The translations under genes were made by a program, and so were the position numbers. Below are positions 13,178 through 22,725 of a DNA stretch of 64,000 nt, piece by piece; position 1 is the stretch's first letter; every line of letters begins with the position of its first letter. A model generated the notes under the pieces. The model saw only the letters and a list, made by a program, of their open reading frames with translations, did no database searches and was not told where the DNA came from. Origin of the DNA: Lingula anatina (taxonomy: Eukaryota > Brachiopoda > Lingulata > Lingulida > Lingulidae); contig NW_019773659.1 of the NCBI RefSeq assembly GCF_001039355.2, positions 591,017 through 655,016 of the forward strand, read 5' to 3'.

Positions 13178-13930
13178 CTCAAATCCGATAAAAACGGATA
13201 TACCCCAGTGCTTTTTTCTCAAATGGAGGTTATCGCTCGTCAAAGGCGCATTCTTTTTGTCGTCGTCAACCAAATGTGACGTGCAATGTACCCTCGAAGC
13301 CTCATACGCACTCGAATACGATAAAAAGGGATATAGCTCATTGCTTTTCTTCGCATTGAGAATATTGCTTGTCAGAGGCACATTCATTTTGCCATCGTCA
13401 ACCAAATGGGGTGCGCAATGTACCCTCGAAGCCTAGAACACTCAAATCCGATAAAACGGATATAGCTCATTGTTTTTCCTCACATTGAGGTTATTACCTG
13501 TCAGAGGATCATTAATTTTGCAATCGTCAACCAAATGGGGCGCGCAATGTACCCTCGAAGCCTGGTACACACTCAATCCGATAAAAACGGATGTAGCTCA
13601 TTGTTTTTCCTCACATTGAGGTTATCGCCTGTCAGAAATGCATTCTTTTTGCTTTCGTCAACCAAATGTGACGCGCAATGTACCCTCGAAGCCTCATACA
13701 CACTCAAATCCAATAAAAACGAATATAGCTCATTACTTTTCCTCTCATGGAGGTTATTGCCTATCAGAGGCTCATTCATTTGGCCATCGTCAACCAAATG
13801 TGACGCGCAAAATGTCCTTAAAAACGCATACCCGCTCGGAACTGACAAAACGGGTTGCAACCAAGTTCTGTTCCTCGCAATGAGGCTCCTTCAAATGAGA
13901 GAATTGTTTTGCAAAACCCAGCCGAATTTG
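13178..13930. repeat. ~131-bp tandem repeat, five to six units
   Basis: Units start near 13178, 13311, 13441, 13572 and 13703, with a more diverged one near 13834. The spacings are 130-133 bp. Each unit contains CTCAAATCCGATAAAAACGG, a CATTGAGGTTAT-like stretch and CGTCAACCAAATG followed by CAATGTACCCTCGAAGCC. Open frames exist over it on both strands (13535-13996 plus, 13573-13860 minus). Since the period is not a constant multiple of three and neither frame resembles a known protein, I read it as non-coding satellite-like sequence. It abuts the DIRS-like remnant. Confidence 0.88.
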
Positions 13931-14039
13931 GCTTGTTATGTACCCTCGATACCAAAAATGCTGAGCAAAACTCTTGAAGTCGGAATCTCTGCTTGAATCA
14001 GGAAAATTTGAACAACCTGGAAAACCTCAATACTGGATG

Positions 14040-15110
14040 AAAGGCTTTAATATCGCTGTTCGAGTCTAATACAGACGAGTTAAACATGTACCCATCATAA
14101 CCGCTGTCAGACGCGTCTGAGTATAAATCAAAATCAAAATGATCAACGCACTTCCTTGACTGATATCAGCACCGTTGTTGTTCCATGATTTTTTTATTTT
14201 CGAACCAAAATCAAATCCATTTGATTGTCTGTACGGAATTCATTGTTTTGCTTTTCTAGCTTGCTTTGAATTCAATACAAAAATAGCAAAATTTTGCTTT
14301 CAAACCTGGCGATATTTTCCAAAACGGAACTACAACTGATTATCTGTCCGACGAAACTATCAACAAGCTTCGCGCTTAACAATAATTGGCCTCTCTGTGC
14401 CCGTTCGAGTATGTCTCTTGAAATTGAAATAATACGTTTCACCCCCTCACTGCTGATTCTGAATTTGCCCGAAACAAAAGCCTCGTAATAACCTGCTTCG
14501 GTTCCAATTCGCATTTATCTTCGGCTAGAACAAAACCGAAAAAAAGCAATTCTTATCCGATTAAATTGCTGAGCCGACAAGAGCTAGAAAAATTGGCGTC
14601 TTCACCCAAACCATCATCCGAGCACATGACGATTTTGTGTCCCTTCGACATGATGTATTTGACAAAATGCCTTGTAAGTTTAGAAAATATGAATCCGGAA
14701 GTGTCTGTTCCGAATGGAAGTGAATTATAAACAAATTAAATTTCCTTTCCCGTCTATGATCAAACTAAATCCTAAAAAGGTGAGGCGATCAGGAAAAAGT
14801 GAAATGTGGAAAAAAGCCGATTTCAATTTGTATGAAAACACGTAGGCCATATACCGCCTTTTTTTATCTTTTTTTAAATATATCTCTGGTTACGCTGGAA
14901 TCTTCATACTTCAATTTTCATTTGAATAGGTGGGGGTTACTGTGCCTGCAATCTAATACTAATTGAGTTTTACCGTAAGCGACGGAGAAAGGGTTGGTCA
15001 CCTGGGGTTGGAAATGTACCTCTGATATGCAACTTTTGTCCAACAAAGCTCTAATTTCGCTGGATACGAAAGTAGCGTTTTCTACAGCGGATTTGTTGTT
15101 TTTGAGAAAA
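14040..15110 (-). pseudogene. DIRS-like reverse transcriptase / RNase H remnant
   Basis: Fragments in several minus-strand frames line up with DIRS RT. They are: FVSSEIRALLDKSCISEV near 15090-15030; a LVLDCRH...NPHLFK block near 14960-14920; LPFGTDTSGFIFSKLTRHFV near 14730-14670; and a CSDDGLGE box near 14620, where the first residue before DD differs from the usual aromatic/Leu pair. Then come SAKLVDSFVGQIIS near 14380-14330 and YSDASDSGYDGYM near 14115-14080, the RNase H start with its first catalytic Asp. The frames are interrupted by stops, so no functional enzyme is expected. Confidence 0.8.
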
Positions 15111-15409
15111 ATCTTCTCAGGTGTATCTTAAAAAAAATTTTTTTAACCTGATTCAAAAAATTTTCAATAAGCCTCTGTGCCAACCCATTTTGAAATGTGA
15201 CTTAAATCTATCTACTGTTGACAAAATACAATTTCGCTGTGCAAAACATTCTGTTTGGGATAACTGCTCAAAATCTCATTCTAATACTTTACTTTCGCTA
15301 TTGTTTGAACATTTATTATCACACGATAAACATGCATCATCTAGAGGTTCAAATTTTCCTTTGTGAGTATAACAGTGTCTACTTATCGTTTCATTTTTTC
15401 ATTTTTTTT

Positions 15410-15786
15410 TTTTTTTTGGCATCGATGGGGCAGTCTTTGGTTCAATGCCCTCTTGTGCCGCACGAGAAACAATTTCCCGGCCTGTTTACTGGACACTGTC
15501 GATACCCCGTTCTCTTATACATGGCTCTAGGTATAGCTGAAATCTCCAGTTTCGTTCACTTTATTTTAAGGCTTCCTTGAGTTTTCCATGTTAGCAATAA
15601 GCTTTTGTGTTTAGTCCATGAACTCGGTGAATTGATTAATATTCGAGTCTGCGTCAATCATGCTCTGTAGTTTGGATAGCACAACTGTCTGAGAGGCGAC
15701 GACCGCATTTTTAACTTTATGGGTTATAATGTCGTTTAGGGATTCAGTTTCTCCTCCGTTAGGAACCGACTCCCCGCCTTGAGACA
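15410..15786 (-). pseudogene. DIRS-like gag remnant with CCHC zinc knuckle
   Basis: From ATG at 15786 a frame of about 57 codons resembles the N-terminus of DIRS gag (helical, with VVLSKLQSMIDAD). After stops it leads to a C-x2-C-x4-H-x4-C knuckle, CFSCGTRGH then a TGA, then TKDCP, at 15471-15430. The stop lies inside the knuckle, so the gene is dead. A poly(T) run of about 18 (15400-15417) follows in plus orientation. Confidence 0.65.
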
Positions 15787-15894
15787 TCTTGAAAATTTTA
15801 GTGTGTCCTGACTTCTAAGCCGTCGGGCTAGAATTGAAGTGCTACTGCAAAGTACACCTAACAGTCACACCTGGCCCAGCGGGCAAATTATGTT

Positions 15895-15965
15895 GTTTTA
15901 TCGTTGAAACAATGTTGAACCATAACGTTGAGAAGACATTGAATAAACGTTGGATTTGAAAGTTG
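15895..15965. repeat. Imperfect GTTGAA/AACGTTG short repeats
   Basis: Several near-repeats of GTTGAA and ACGTTGA in about 70 bp, next to CCCAGCGGGCAAATTATGTTG. This resembles a widespread interspersed repeat end, but I cannot assign a family. Confidence 0.5.
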
Positions 15966-16019
15966 TGTTAACCTCGTATTGTATCTATCACATGTAGATT
16001 GGGGAATATAAGCAATGCC

Positions 16020-16084
16020 AGAATATCGATACAGTTGAATTGTTCAGTGAGAACCGTGTAGAGGGTCTGGTCTCGGTATAGAAA
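16020..16084 (+). pseudogene. Tc1-like transposase, N-terminal DNA-binding piece
   Basis: The short coding sense before the BEL insertion reads NCSVRTV, stop, RVWSRYRNTG when continued across CACTG into 19555. This matches the end of the helix-turn-helix region of Tc1 transposases (typically TVSRVWSRY..TG). The reading is only continuous if the BEL element is removed, which is independent support for the insertion model. Confidence 0.65.
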
Positions 16085-16089
16085 CACTG

Positions 16090-16325
16090 TGTTGAAGTTA
16101 AAAGTAAATATAAACTTGCGCTGGTTCATTTTTTAATTTACATTAAATTCAAACCACGTGTGGCCAACAAACATGTCACAACTGCACCCCGCATGGAGTC
16201 CACAGTCACTCCAACAAGGACAAACTACTCTCTTCACTCCTTTTTTTACCACTAGAGGGACCCACTGCAGTGACCTCTAACATAATTTAACACAACTGGT
16301 CACAACCATACAACAATATTTGACA
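16090..16325 (-). repeat. BEL/Pao 3' LTR
   Basis: In element orientation it begins TGTCAAATATTG and ends TTCAACA, so it has TG...CA ends. It matches the LTR at 19297-19549 with substitutions and a short indel. That LTR has about 17 extra bases around TTTTAAAAATTATTTTACAG. Confidence 0.92.
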
Positions 16326-16338
16326 TTCTCCCCACCTT
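16326..16338 (-). other. Polypurine tract of the BEL element
   Basis: Read on the minus strand, AAGGTGGGGAGAA directly precedes the 3' LTR. This is the expected place and composition for the plus-strand primer. Confidence 0.75.
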
Positions 16339-16538
16339 GAAATATATTACATATATTTCATTGAATTATACAATGATAATAAATCTTAGTTTATTACTAG
16401 CAATACAATACAGTTAATAGTGTGCCAATTATCAAGTCCATGTCCAGTCCTTTGTCTTAATTCCAGTTCATGATAATAATATTCACAGTTCACATTGAAC
16501 ATTCACAGTTCACTTAGTTCACAGTTTATCATAACAGT

Positions 16539-16850
16539 TCATAAGTCCAATATAGTTGGTTTTTTAATCTTTCTTCCATATCTTGAATATTGAGCAGTTT
16601 CTGTCTCAGTTGTGTTGTTGGGAGAAAGCGCATGATCAATGTCAAATTGTTGCTTTCTTGTAGAAATGTTAACCCCTTGATCATCTAACTCAGGTTCTAC
16701 TGGCAAAGATTCTAAACCTACCCCACTACTAATTTCAAGGTCATGTAACTTTTGTATTGGTCTGGTAATTAACCCTTTACTAGTTTTGACCTCAATTGAC
16801 CTGACTAGACCATCTCTACCTAGAAAAACCCTTTGCACTACTCCCAATTG
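16539..16850 (-). pseudogene. BEL/Pao integrase C-terminal extension (DUF5641-like)
   Basis: The frame contains LGVVQRVFLGRDGLVRSIEV, then TSKGLITRPIQKLHDLE. This pattern (V..V..G.DG.VR...V.T..G...RP..KL..L) is the end of BEL/Pao polyproteins. It follows the protease region by only a few dozen bases, with the RT, RNase H and integrase core absent. Confidence 0.85.
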
Positions 16851-16886
16851 CCATAATAAACGTGGAGAATTTGGTCTCTCCTAATA

Positions 16887-18136
16887 CTATCCAGGAACTA
16901 CTCCTGATGCTATCCAACCAAAAATGGATTTCTGAGCAATCAAATGTTGTGAAAGTTTCACGGTTTCGCCAGTGAAAAATCTCCAATATGAATCCAGGCC
17001 AATGAGGAGATCAATTGACACCTTCTCCCCGGGACTATTTTCCACATTTACCACTTCTCCCTCAAGGGAATTAAAAAATGTGGAGGTACTAATGGACAAG
17101 CAAGTGGTGCTGAAATGACTGGGACTCCAGTTGCCATGATTGAAATTACACACTGATTTTCTTTCAAGACCACATTGTAAACATCACTAAATGAAGTTTG
17201 GGTTGAATTCTCATTGCCAAAGTAACTATAAGAAACAAATTCACGATCCACCCATTCAGGTGAAACCCTGCACACCAAATCTTGGGAAATGTAAGTTTTA
17301 TCAGACCCTGTATCAAATAACACATTGGCATAAACACTCTCCTTGGGTCCTTGAATCTGAATTTTCACAACTTGCAAAAGTACCTTGCCCTTCCCAGAAA
17401 GTGAATGGTTAGTCCCACCTGACCCAGGAGCTAAATCTCCCTGACTTACACCTAAGTTGGATCTAACAGGGCATGCTTCAGTGACTGATTTAAATGCACC
17501 ACAAAGTAATTTGTTGTGGCTACCATTGCATTTAGTACATGTTACCCTACACCTACTAAAATTGTGACCCTTCTTAACAGCTAAACATCTAAAACATGCA
17601 CCTATCTGACGTAACATGCGCTTTCTCTCATTAGGTGAGACTGTAGTAATATCAAAACAGTGGTCAATAGAGTGACCTGTACGATGGCAATAGGCACATG
17701 AGTTACCTGAACTGTTCACACTTGTCTGCAAAGCTGCTGCAGTACATGGCAATGTTTTTGACTTTCCTGTTGAACCACATGTAGTAACTCCCATTGTGAA
17801 TGACTGTGACCTTTCCATACGTTGAATTTCTCGGTGTAAAAAATCTCTGGACCATTCCAGATCACTCTCCCGATGCAGACTGTCACGAGCCCACTCCAGT
17901 CTCATGGTCTGTGGTAACCTTGATATCACCAAGGGCGTGAGGATAACTCCATATTGTCGTCCATGAATTCCTAAATTTTCCAAGCTCCTCACATGTGCTG
18001 TTAGGTCATTGTAGAATTTCCAGTACTGAGTAATGGTTGAATTGGATGGCAGAGTTATTTTCAATACTTCCTGGATGTGATTGAAAATGATTTTCTCACT
18101 ATTTCCAAATCTATCTATTAATAGTCTTTTTGACAC
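16887..18136 (-). pseudogene. BEL/Pao gag zinc-knuckle and aspartic protease region
   Basis: In order: the gag helical region (SKRLLIDRFGNSEKI...); knuckles CAYCHRTGHSIDHC (C-x2-C-x4-H-x4-C), CFRCLAVKKGHNFSRC and CTKCNGSHNKLLC; then the retropepsin motif VLFDTGSDKTYIS with catalytic DTGS; then, after a frame change near 17050-17150, a DUF1758-like end (IDLLIGLDSYW...IFGWIASG). Released protease would normally process the polyprotein, but the frame breaks make this copy inactive. Confidence 0.88.
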
Positions 18137-18187
18137 TTCGTAGTTGTCTTTGGTAAGTGTTAGGCCTGCAATGGTGGCCTGGGCCCT

Positions 18188-18692
18188 TCACTCTAGCAAA
18201 GAGCGCAGATACGCAAACTTGGAAATAGTGGAAATGTCCTTATTATTGTCAATGACTGCACAAAATTGATCGAAAAAAACGGGCCAATCCAAGACATTGC
18301 CTGAGAATTTTGGTAAGTCTATTTTTGGCAGCTTAGCGTACGGACAATGTTTTATATCACTGTACCTCTCGCGTTCGGTCACTGAAAGTTGGAGCTTCAC
18401 TAGATACCCTCTTCGTGGCCTTTATATACCATCCCTTGGCCGTGTCCCTGAATGCTGCCGCCTCGCGTTGGTCTGCTTCCAACTCACCGTCCGATTCAAA
18501 CTATAATTCTACTTCCAACTGAACCTCATCCAGCTTGGAAATCCGCTTTTCAAAATCAGCAATACAGTCCTTTAGAGTGTCAATATCCTCTTCTTCTTCC
18601 AAAAGTGTTCTTATTTGTTCACAGGAACGAGCGACCCATCCTCTAAGTGAAGCTCTGGTTTTCCTTAATTTGGACATGGCTAAGGCGTGCAA
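18188..18692 (-). pseudogene. BEL/Pao gag N-terminal region (DUF1759-like)
   Basis: From ATG 18692 the start reads KLRKTRASLRGWV and a coiled-coil-like acidic stretch. A stop at 18501 and a frame change follow, then LPKIDLPKFSGNVLDWPVFF, the hallmark of BEL gag DUF1759, ending in LRSLLE and an in-frame TGA near 18186. Beyond that stop the same frame continues into the knuckle region, so a single nonsense codon separates the two parts. Confidence 0.85.
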
Positions 18693-19276
18693 ATCCTTGA
18701 CACTGTATCCCTGCTATACATGTATTCCCGGTGTGGCGTGTACCGCTCGGACCGTGAACCATCCGTTCTCCTCATGCGCACAAAGCGCTGGCAAATCTGA
18801 GATACTTCCGGCGTGTACAGTCCGTCTCTATAGAGTCATCAATACATTCTTAACTTTTAATAAACAAACACTGTTGAGAACATACTGCAAATTCAAACGT
18901 AAGCTTTAGAAGTATTCATATCTTATAGATGTTCACCTCTACTGCGATTTCCCTCAGGTGGTCATATCAACACACTAGCCTAGTAAAATCAATACAAAAA
19001 TAGTAGCTAGCAGCTGAATAACGACGGCCCGTTCACGGTAGGTTCATCTATGAGTCGAACTGTAATTTGACGCTGATTCTCTATCAAAATTATCAATTAA
19101 CACGTGAATTTTATCCCCATCATAGTAAATGTATAATGTGGTAGGAAATGAACTAGCCGAATATAACAGTACTGGTGAATAACAACGGATCATTTACGGA
19201 ACGGCTCATACACGCGTCTGCTGCGTGTACAATCAGTCAGGACGGATGGTTCACGCAGAACGGACCGTACTCGTGA

Positions 19277-19294
19277 CACCGGCTCGCGGCACCA
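19277..19294 (-). other. tRNA primer-binding site of the BEL element
   Basis: Read on the minus strand, TGGTGCCGCGAGCCGG starts two bases after the 5' LTR end. TGG complements the universal CCA 3' end, and the rest would pair with a tRNA acceptor/T arm ending CCGGCTCGCGGCACCA. I did not identify which tRNA. Confidence 0.75.
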
Positions 19295-19296
19295 AA

Positions 19297-19549
19297 TGTT
19301 GAAGTTAAAAGTAAATAAAAACTTGCGCTGGTTCAATTTTTTAAAAATTATTTTACAGTTTTACATTACATTCAAACCACGTGTGGCCAACAAACATGTC
19401 ACAACTTCACCCCGCATGGAGTCCACACTCCCTCCAACATGGAAAAACTACTCACTTCTCTCCTTTTTTACCACTAGAGGAACCCACTGCATAGTCACCT
19501 CTAACACAATTTAACACAATTGGTCACAACCATACAACAATATTGGACA
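19297..19549 (-). repeat. BEL/Pao 5' LTR
   Basis: In element orientation it starts TGTCCAATATTG and ends TTCAACA, then two bases and the primer-binding site. Point differences from the other LTR show that the insertion is not recent. Confidence 0.92.
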
Positions 19550-20045
19550 CACTGGATCAAGAGACAAATTGCCTCTGATGCGTCGTCAAAGAACAACTAC
19601 TGACTACGAAGACCGACAACTGATATTGATGTCCAGGTTGTCAAGGTTCTACATTGCTTGTCAGTTGACAATACAGTGGAACAATTTCACACATAACAAT
19701 CTGTCTGTGAAAACTGCTAGGCGTCGGTTACATGCTCAGGGAGTGTGCAGCAAGGTAGCAAGACTGCAACCTCTTATATCGTTACAAAACAGGCAATGTA
19801 GAGTGAACTAGGGCCAACAGGGTCTGGAACCGGACAGTCTATGGCAATTGGTCATATATAATTTTTCTGATGAGTGTCGCTTTGATCTGACCTCTGATGA
19901 CAGACGGGTCCGATGCTGGCGAACTCCTGGTAAAGCGTTTGAACCACATGCACTGAATTTTTTAACCTGGAGCAGCATATCCATCATGGTGTTGGGCTGC
20001 ATCAGCATCAATGGCGTGGGTGAATTGGTAGTGGTTAAGGTAGAT
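19550..20045 (+). pseudogene. Tc1-like transposase, central piece
   Basis: Begins in CACTGGATCAAGAGAC, the target of the BEL insertion, and contains RRQRTTTDYEDRQLILMSRL (second helix-turn-helix). A stop lies near 19811. Then in another frame come NFSDECRFDL with the catalytic Asp of the DDE/D triad, RRVRCWRTPG and VLGCISINGVGELVVVK. This is the canonical Tc1 order. It breaks at about 20045, where the composite insert begins. Confidence 0.88.
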
Positions 20046-20094
20046 CAGTCGTTACATGTTCCAACGTTTGAATTTTTTTAATTTTTTTTTTGTT

Positions 20095-20735
20095 TGAAGG
20101 GACACCCAAGTACATTAAAAATTTGCAAAAAAAATTGGGGGTCACCGACCAAATAAGAGAACTAGCCCCAAATATGATACACCCTGCATATCGCACTAGT
20201 CCCCATTCAAATCAATGGGAAAATGGGTGTTTTCTCACTAAAGCATTATTTTTTATGACTTTCTGACGTTCGAATTTTTTTAAAAATTTTTTTGTGTAGA
20301 GAGGCCTCCAAGTACATTTAAATTTTACCAAAAAAATTGGGGGTCACCGACCAAATAAGAGAACTACGCCAAGTTGAAGTGCGCTACACCCTGCGTGACG
20401 CACTAGTCCCCATTCAAATCAATGGGGAAATGGGTGTTTCTCACTAAAGCATTATTTTTTATGACTTTCTGACGTTCGAATTTTTTTTAAAATTTTTTTG
20501 TGTAAAGAGGCATCCAAGTAGATTTTAATTTTGCCAAAAAAGTTGGGGGTCACCGACCAAATAAGAGAACTACGCTAAGTTGAAGTGCGTTACACCCTGC
20601 GTGACGCACTAGTCGGAAGTCCTCATTCAAATCAATGGGAAAATGGGTGTTTTTCACTAAATCGTTATTTTTTATGATTTTTTTTTTGTGTGTGTGTGTG
20701 GAGAGACATCTAAGTACATTTAAAACTTTCATTAT
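20095..20735. repeat. ~200-bp tandem repeat, about three and a half units
   Basis: Units begin near 20101, 20301, 20509 and 20705. Shared blocks include TTGGGGGTCACCGACCAAAT, CACCCTGC, CCCATTCAAATCAATGGG and TTTTTATGACTTTCTGACGT. The last unit is partial and merges into a (TG)n run. No coding content. Confidence 0.92.
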
Positions 20736-21184
20736 GTTTAACAGTTGAAGTGAGTATACTTAGCTATTTTCAGATTTGTCAAACTGATGAGAAGGTGTAA
20801 GCCATTAACTTTACAACAAAATTATTGAAGAGAATAATAAGGAAAATACTCATGCATATGAAAATAGTTTATTGCCGTTGTTATTTATTAATGAATATAA
20901 CATGAACGTGACATCGTAAACACTGTGTTGTCAAGTAAAATGAAGCGTCTGATACAAAGTATCAAATGCGGCATTCACGTGCTTGCTTGCGGTGCGTTCA
21001 GTACACTTTGTTTACACTGACAAGTCAAGGTCAGAAGTGCACAATTTTTCTGTATAATATAACGCAGTTTCAATTTTGATTAGTGAATTTTCTTCAAGCT
21101 GTAGACCCTATGGCCATTTTCTGAACATTTGTATAAGCTACGAAATATTTCTCAGTCCAAATTTCTCTAAGTCCAAATGAGTGG
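20736..21184. other. Unassigned AT-rich sequence left of the assembly gap
   Basis: I see no gene or known element. It ends at the N run, so its context is incomplete. Confidence 0.6.
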
Positions 21185-21883
21185 NNNNNNNNNNNNNNNN
21201 NNNNNNNNNNNNNNNNNNNNNNNNNNNNNNNNNNNNNNNNNNNNNNNNNNNNNNNNNNNNNNNNNNNNNNNNNNNNNNNNNNNNNNNNNNNNNNNNNNNN
21301 NNNNNNNNNNNNNNNNNNNNNNNNNNNNNNNNNNNNNNNNNNNNNNNNNNNNNNNNNNNNNNNNNNNNNNNNNNNNNNNNNNNNNNNNNNNNNNNNNNNN
21401 NNNNNNNNNNNNNNNNNNNNNNNNNNNNNNNNNNNNNNNNNNNNNNNNNNNNNNNNNNNNNNNNNNNNNNNNNNNNNNNNNNNNNNNNNNNNNNNNNNNN
21501 NNNNNNNNNNNNNNNNNNNNNNNNNNNNNNNNNNNNNNNNNNNNNNNNNNNNNNNNNNNNNNNNNNNNNNNNNNNNNNNNNNNNNNNNNNNNNNNNNNNN
21601 NNNNNNNNNNNNNNNNNNNNNNNNNNNNNNNNNNNNNNNNNNNNNNNNNNNNNNNNNNNNNNNNNNNNNNNNNNNNNNNNNNNNNNNNNNNNNNNNNNNN
21701 NNNNNNNNNNNNNNNNNNNNNNNNNNNNNNNNNNNNNNNNNNNNNNNNNNNNNNNNNNNNNNNNNNNNNNNNNNNNNNNNNNNNNNNNNNNNNNNNNNNN
21801 NNNNNNNNNNNNNNNNNNNNNNNNNNNNNNNNNNNNNNNNNNNNNNNNNNNNNNNNNNNNNNNNNNNNNNNNNNNNNNNNNNN
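21185..21883. other. Assembly gap of 699 N
   Basis: Unsequenced bases. Open frames drawn across it are artefacts. Confidence 0.99.
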
Positions 21884-22153
21884 ACCAATGGTTAATGAAT
21901 CCATTTTTACATTCAAAGTTAGTCCCTGGTTTTTTTCTTAAAAGTTTGATTTTTTGTTAAAATCTCTTAAGAGATTTTAACAGAGTATAGCCATCAATGG
22001 AGGTCACGTGGTCTAAAGACAAGCTCAGATATCAGAATAATAGCTATAACTGTCGTTTTTGTGGTAAAACAGAATATATTATATTTCTATGAGTTATTCA
22101 CAATGTTTTTATTGTGAAATATAGATATCATACGAAGAGTTATTATCCCTTTA
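21884..22153. mobile_element. Palindromic TIR element (MITE-like), copy 1, left part lost in the gap
   Basis: In inverse orientation it matches the element at 58179-58523. Shared features are ACCAATGGTTAATGAAT, the perfect palindrome AATCTCTTAAGAGATT, the GAGGTCACGTGGTC/GACCATGTGACCTC block, ATATTATATTTC, and the terminus CGAAGAGTTATTATCCCTTT. Non-coding. Confidence 0.85.
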
Positions 22154-22535
22154 ATGGAAACATGAATCACCAGAAATATATCGATATTTTGGATTCAGGC
22201 TTGCTACCATCTACTATTAACATGTTTGGTATTCAACAGGATGACAATCTCCTTGTCACAGACCCAGATCAGTTGATGATTGGTTGGGCCAACAGGACAT
22301 TCGCAGGGTGATATGGCCTGCCCAAAGTCCGGATGCAAACATAATAGAAAATATGTGGAATGATACGTCAAACCTTTTGACAAATGCCCGTCCAACCAGC
22401 AGACAAACTCTGTTATATTCAGTGTTTCATGCTTGGGCCAGCATAAGTCCTGAACGCATCAGACAATTATATCAATCCTTGCCTCGTAGACTGGCAGCTA
22501 TTATTAGGTCACGTGGCTATGCCAGTAAGTACTAA
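22154..22535 (+). pseudogene. Tc1-like transposase, C-terminal piece
   Basis: Starts with GNMNHQKYIDILDSGLLPS. It then shows a remnant of the usual QQDN...H segment, a frame change near 22290, and WPAQSPDANIIENMWN, the block carrying the third catalytic acidic residue. It ends with IRQLYQSLPRRLAAIIRSRG, which matches the normal Tc1 C-terminus, followed by a TAA near 22535. Confidence 0.88.
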
Positions 22536-22589
22536 TTTTTGACTTGAAACTGCGTGTCTTGATAAATGTATATTTTGTTCTCATTTTGT

Positions 22590-22590
<1 letters not shown>

Positions 22591-22627
<37 letters not shown>

Positions 22628-22694
22628 AAAATTAAATGTTAATGAAATAATAATAATACTCATTATTGAAATATAGCAACCCGAAGGTTGAAGT

Positions 22695-22725
<31 letters not shown>
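22591..22725. repeat. Poly(T) tract and (TA)n microsatellite
   Basis: About 35 T at 22591-22625 and about 13 TA units at 22699-22725. The poly(T) may be the tail of a minus-strand retroposon. Confidence 0.9.

Larger units (their letters stand above)
13990..15790 (-). mobile_element. Decayed DIRS/Ngaro-like retrotransposon
   Basis: Read on the minus strand, the order is gag-like start (15786), CCHC zinc knuckle (about 15471-15430), RT beginning (about 15100), RT catalytic box (about 14620), the thumb/connection region (14514-14272) and an RNase H-like box (about 14115-14070). This order and the sequence flavour match DIRS-type elements, whose RT has a YxDDG-like box and an RNase H beginning SDAS. 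No tyrosine recombinase and no split or inverted terminal repeats were recognised. The body has many stops and frame changes, so the copy is old. Confidence 0.75.
16085..19554 (-). mobile_element. BEL/Pao LTR retrotransposon, internally deleted, with CACTG target-site duplication
   Basis: Two LTRs (16090-16325 and 19297-19549) bound an internal region read on the minus strand. CACTG flanks the element on both sides (16085-16089 and 19550-19554), a 5-bp duplication as expected for BEL/Pao. A primer-binding site and a purine-rich tract sit next to the correct LTRs. Gag, protease and the integrase C-terminal extension are present. Reverse transcriptase, RNase H and the integrase core are missing between about 16890 and 16850. 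The element is therefore a non-autonomous deletion derivative. Frameshifts and stops in gag show that it is also decayed. Confidence 0.92.
20046..22153. mobile_element. Composite insert (tandem repeat, unknown sequence, gap, TIR element end) inside the Tc1 transposase
   Basis: Tc1 coding sense stops at VVVKVD and resumes at GNMNHQKYIDIL (about 22154). The intervening 2.1 kb holds the ~200-bp tandem repeat, about 440 bp of unassigned sequence, a 699-base N gap and the end of the palindromic TIR element that recurs at 57.6 and 58.2 kb. The right boundary coincides with that element's terminus, ATCCCTTTA. The left boundary may be a different element, or the same one with internal cargo. Confidence 0.7.
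15966..22540 (+). mobile_element. Tc1-like transposon remnant split by two later insertions
   Basis: Three separated pieces on the plus strand read in order as one Tc1-type transposase: about 16020-16084, 19550-20045 and 22154-22532. The first gap is a BEL/Pao retrotransposon with a perfect CACTG duplication. The second is a 2.1 kb composite insert. The transposon's own terminal inverted repeats were not identified with confidence. The pieces carry stops and frame changes, so this is an old copy. Confidence 0.8.

Noticed and set aside
13178-13930. CRISPR-like regularly spaced repeat
   Set aside because: The whole unit is repeated without unique spacers and the genome is eukaryotic.
13535-13996. 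153-residue plus-strand protein and its minus-strand counterpart
   Set aside because: Both are translations of a 130-133-bp tandem repeat whose period is not frame-constant, and no known domain is seen.
21094-21960. Four long open frames of about 250 residues on both strands
   Set aside because: They consist almost entirely of the N gap and are artefacts.
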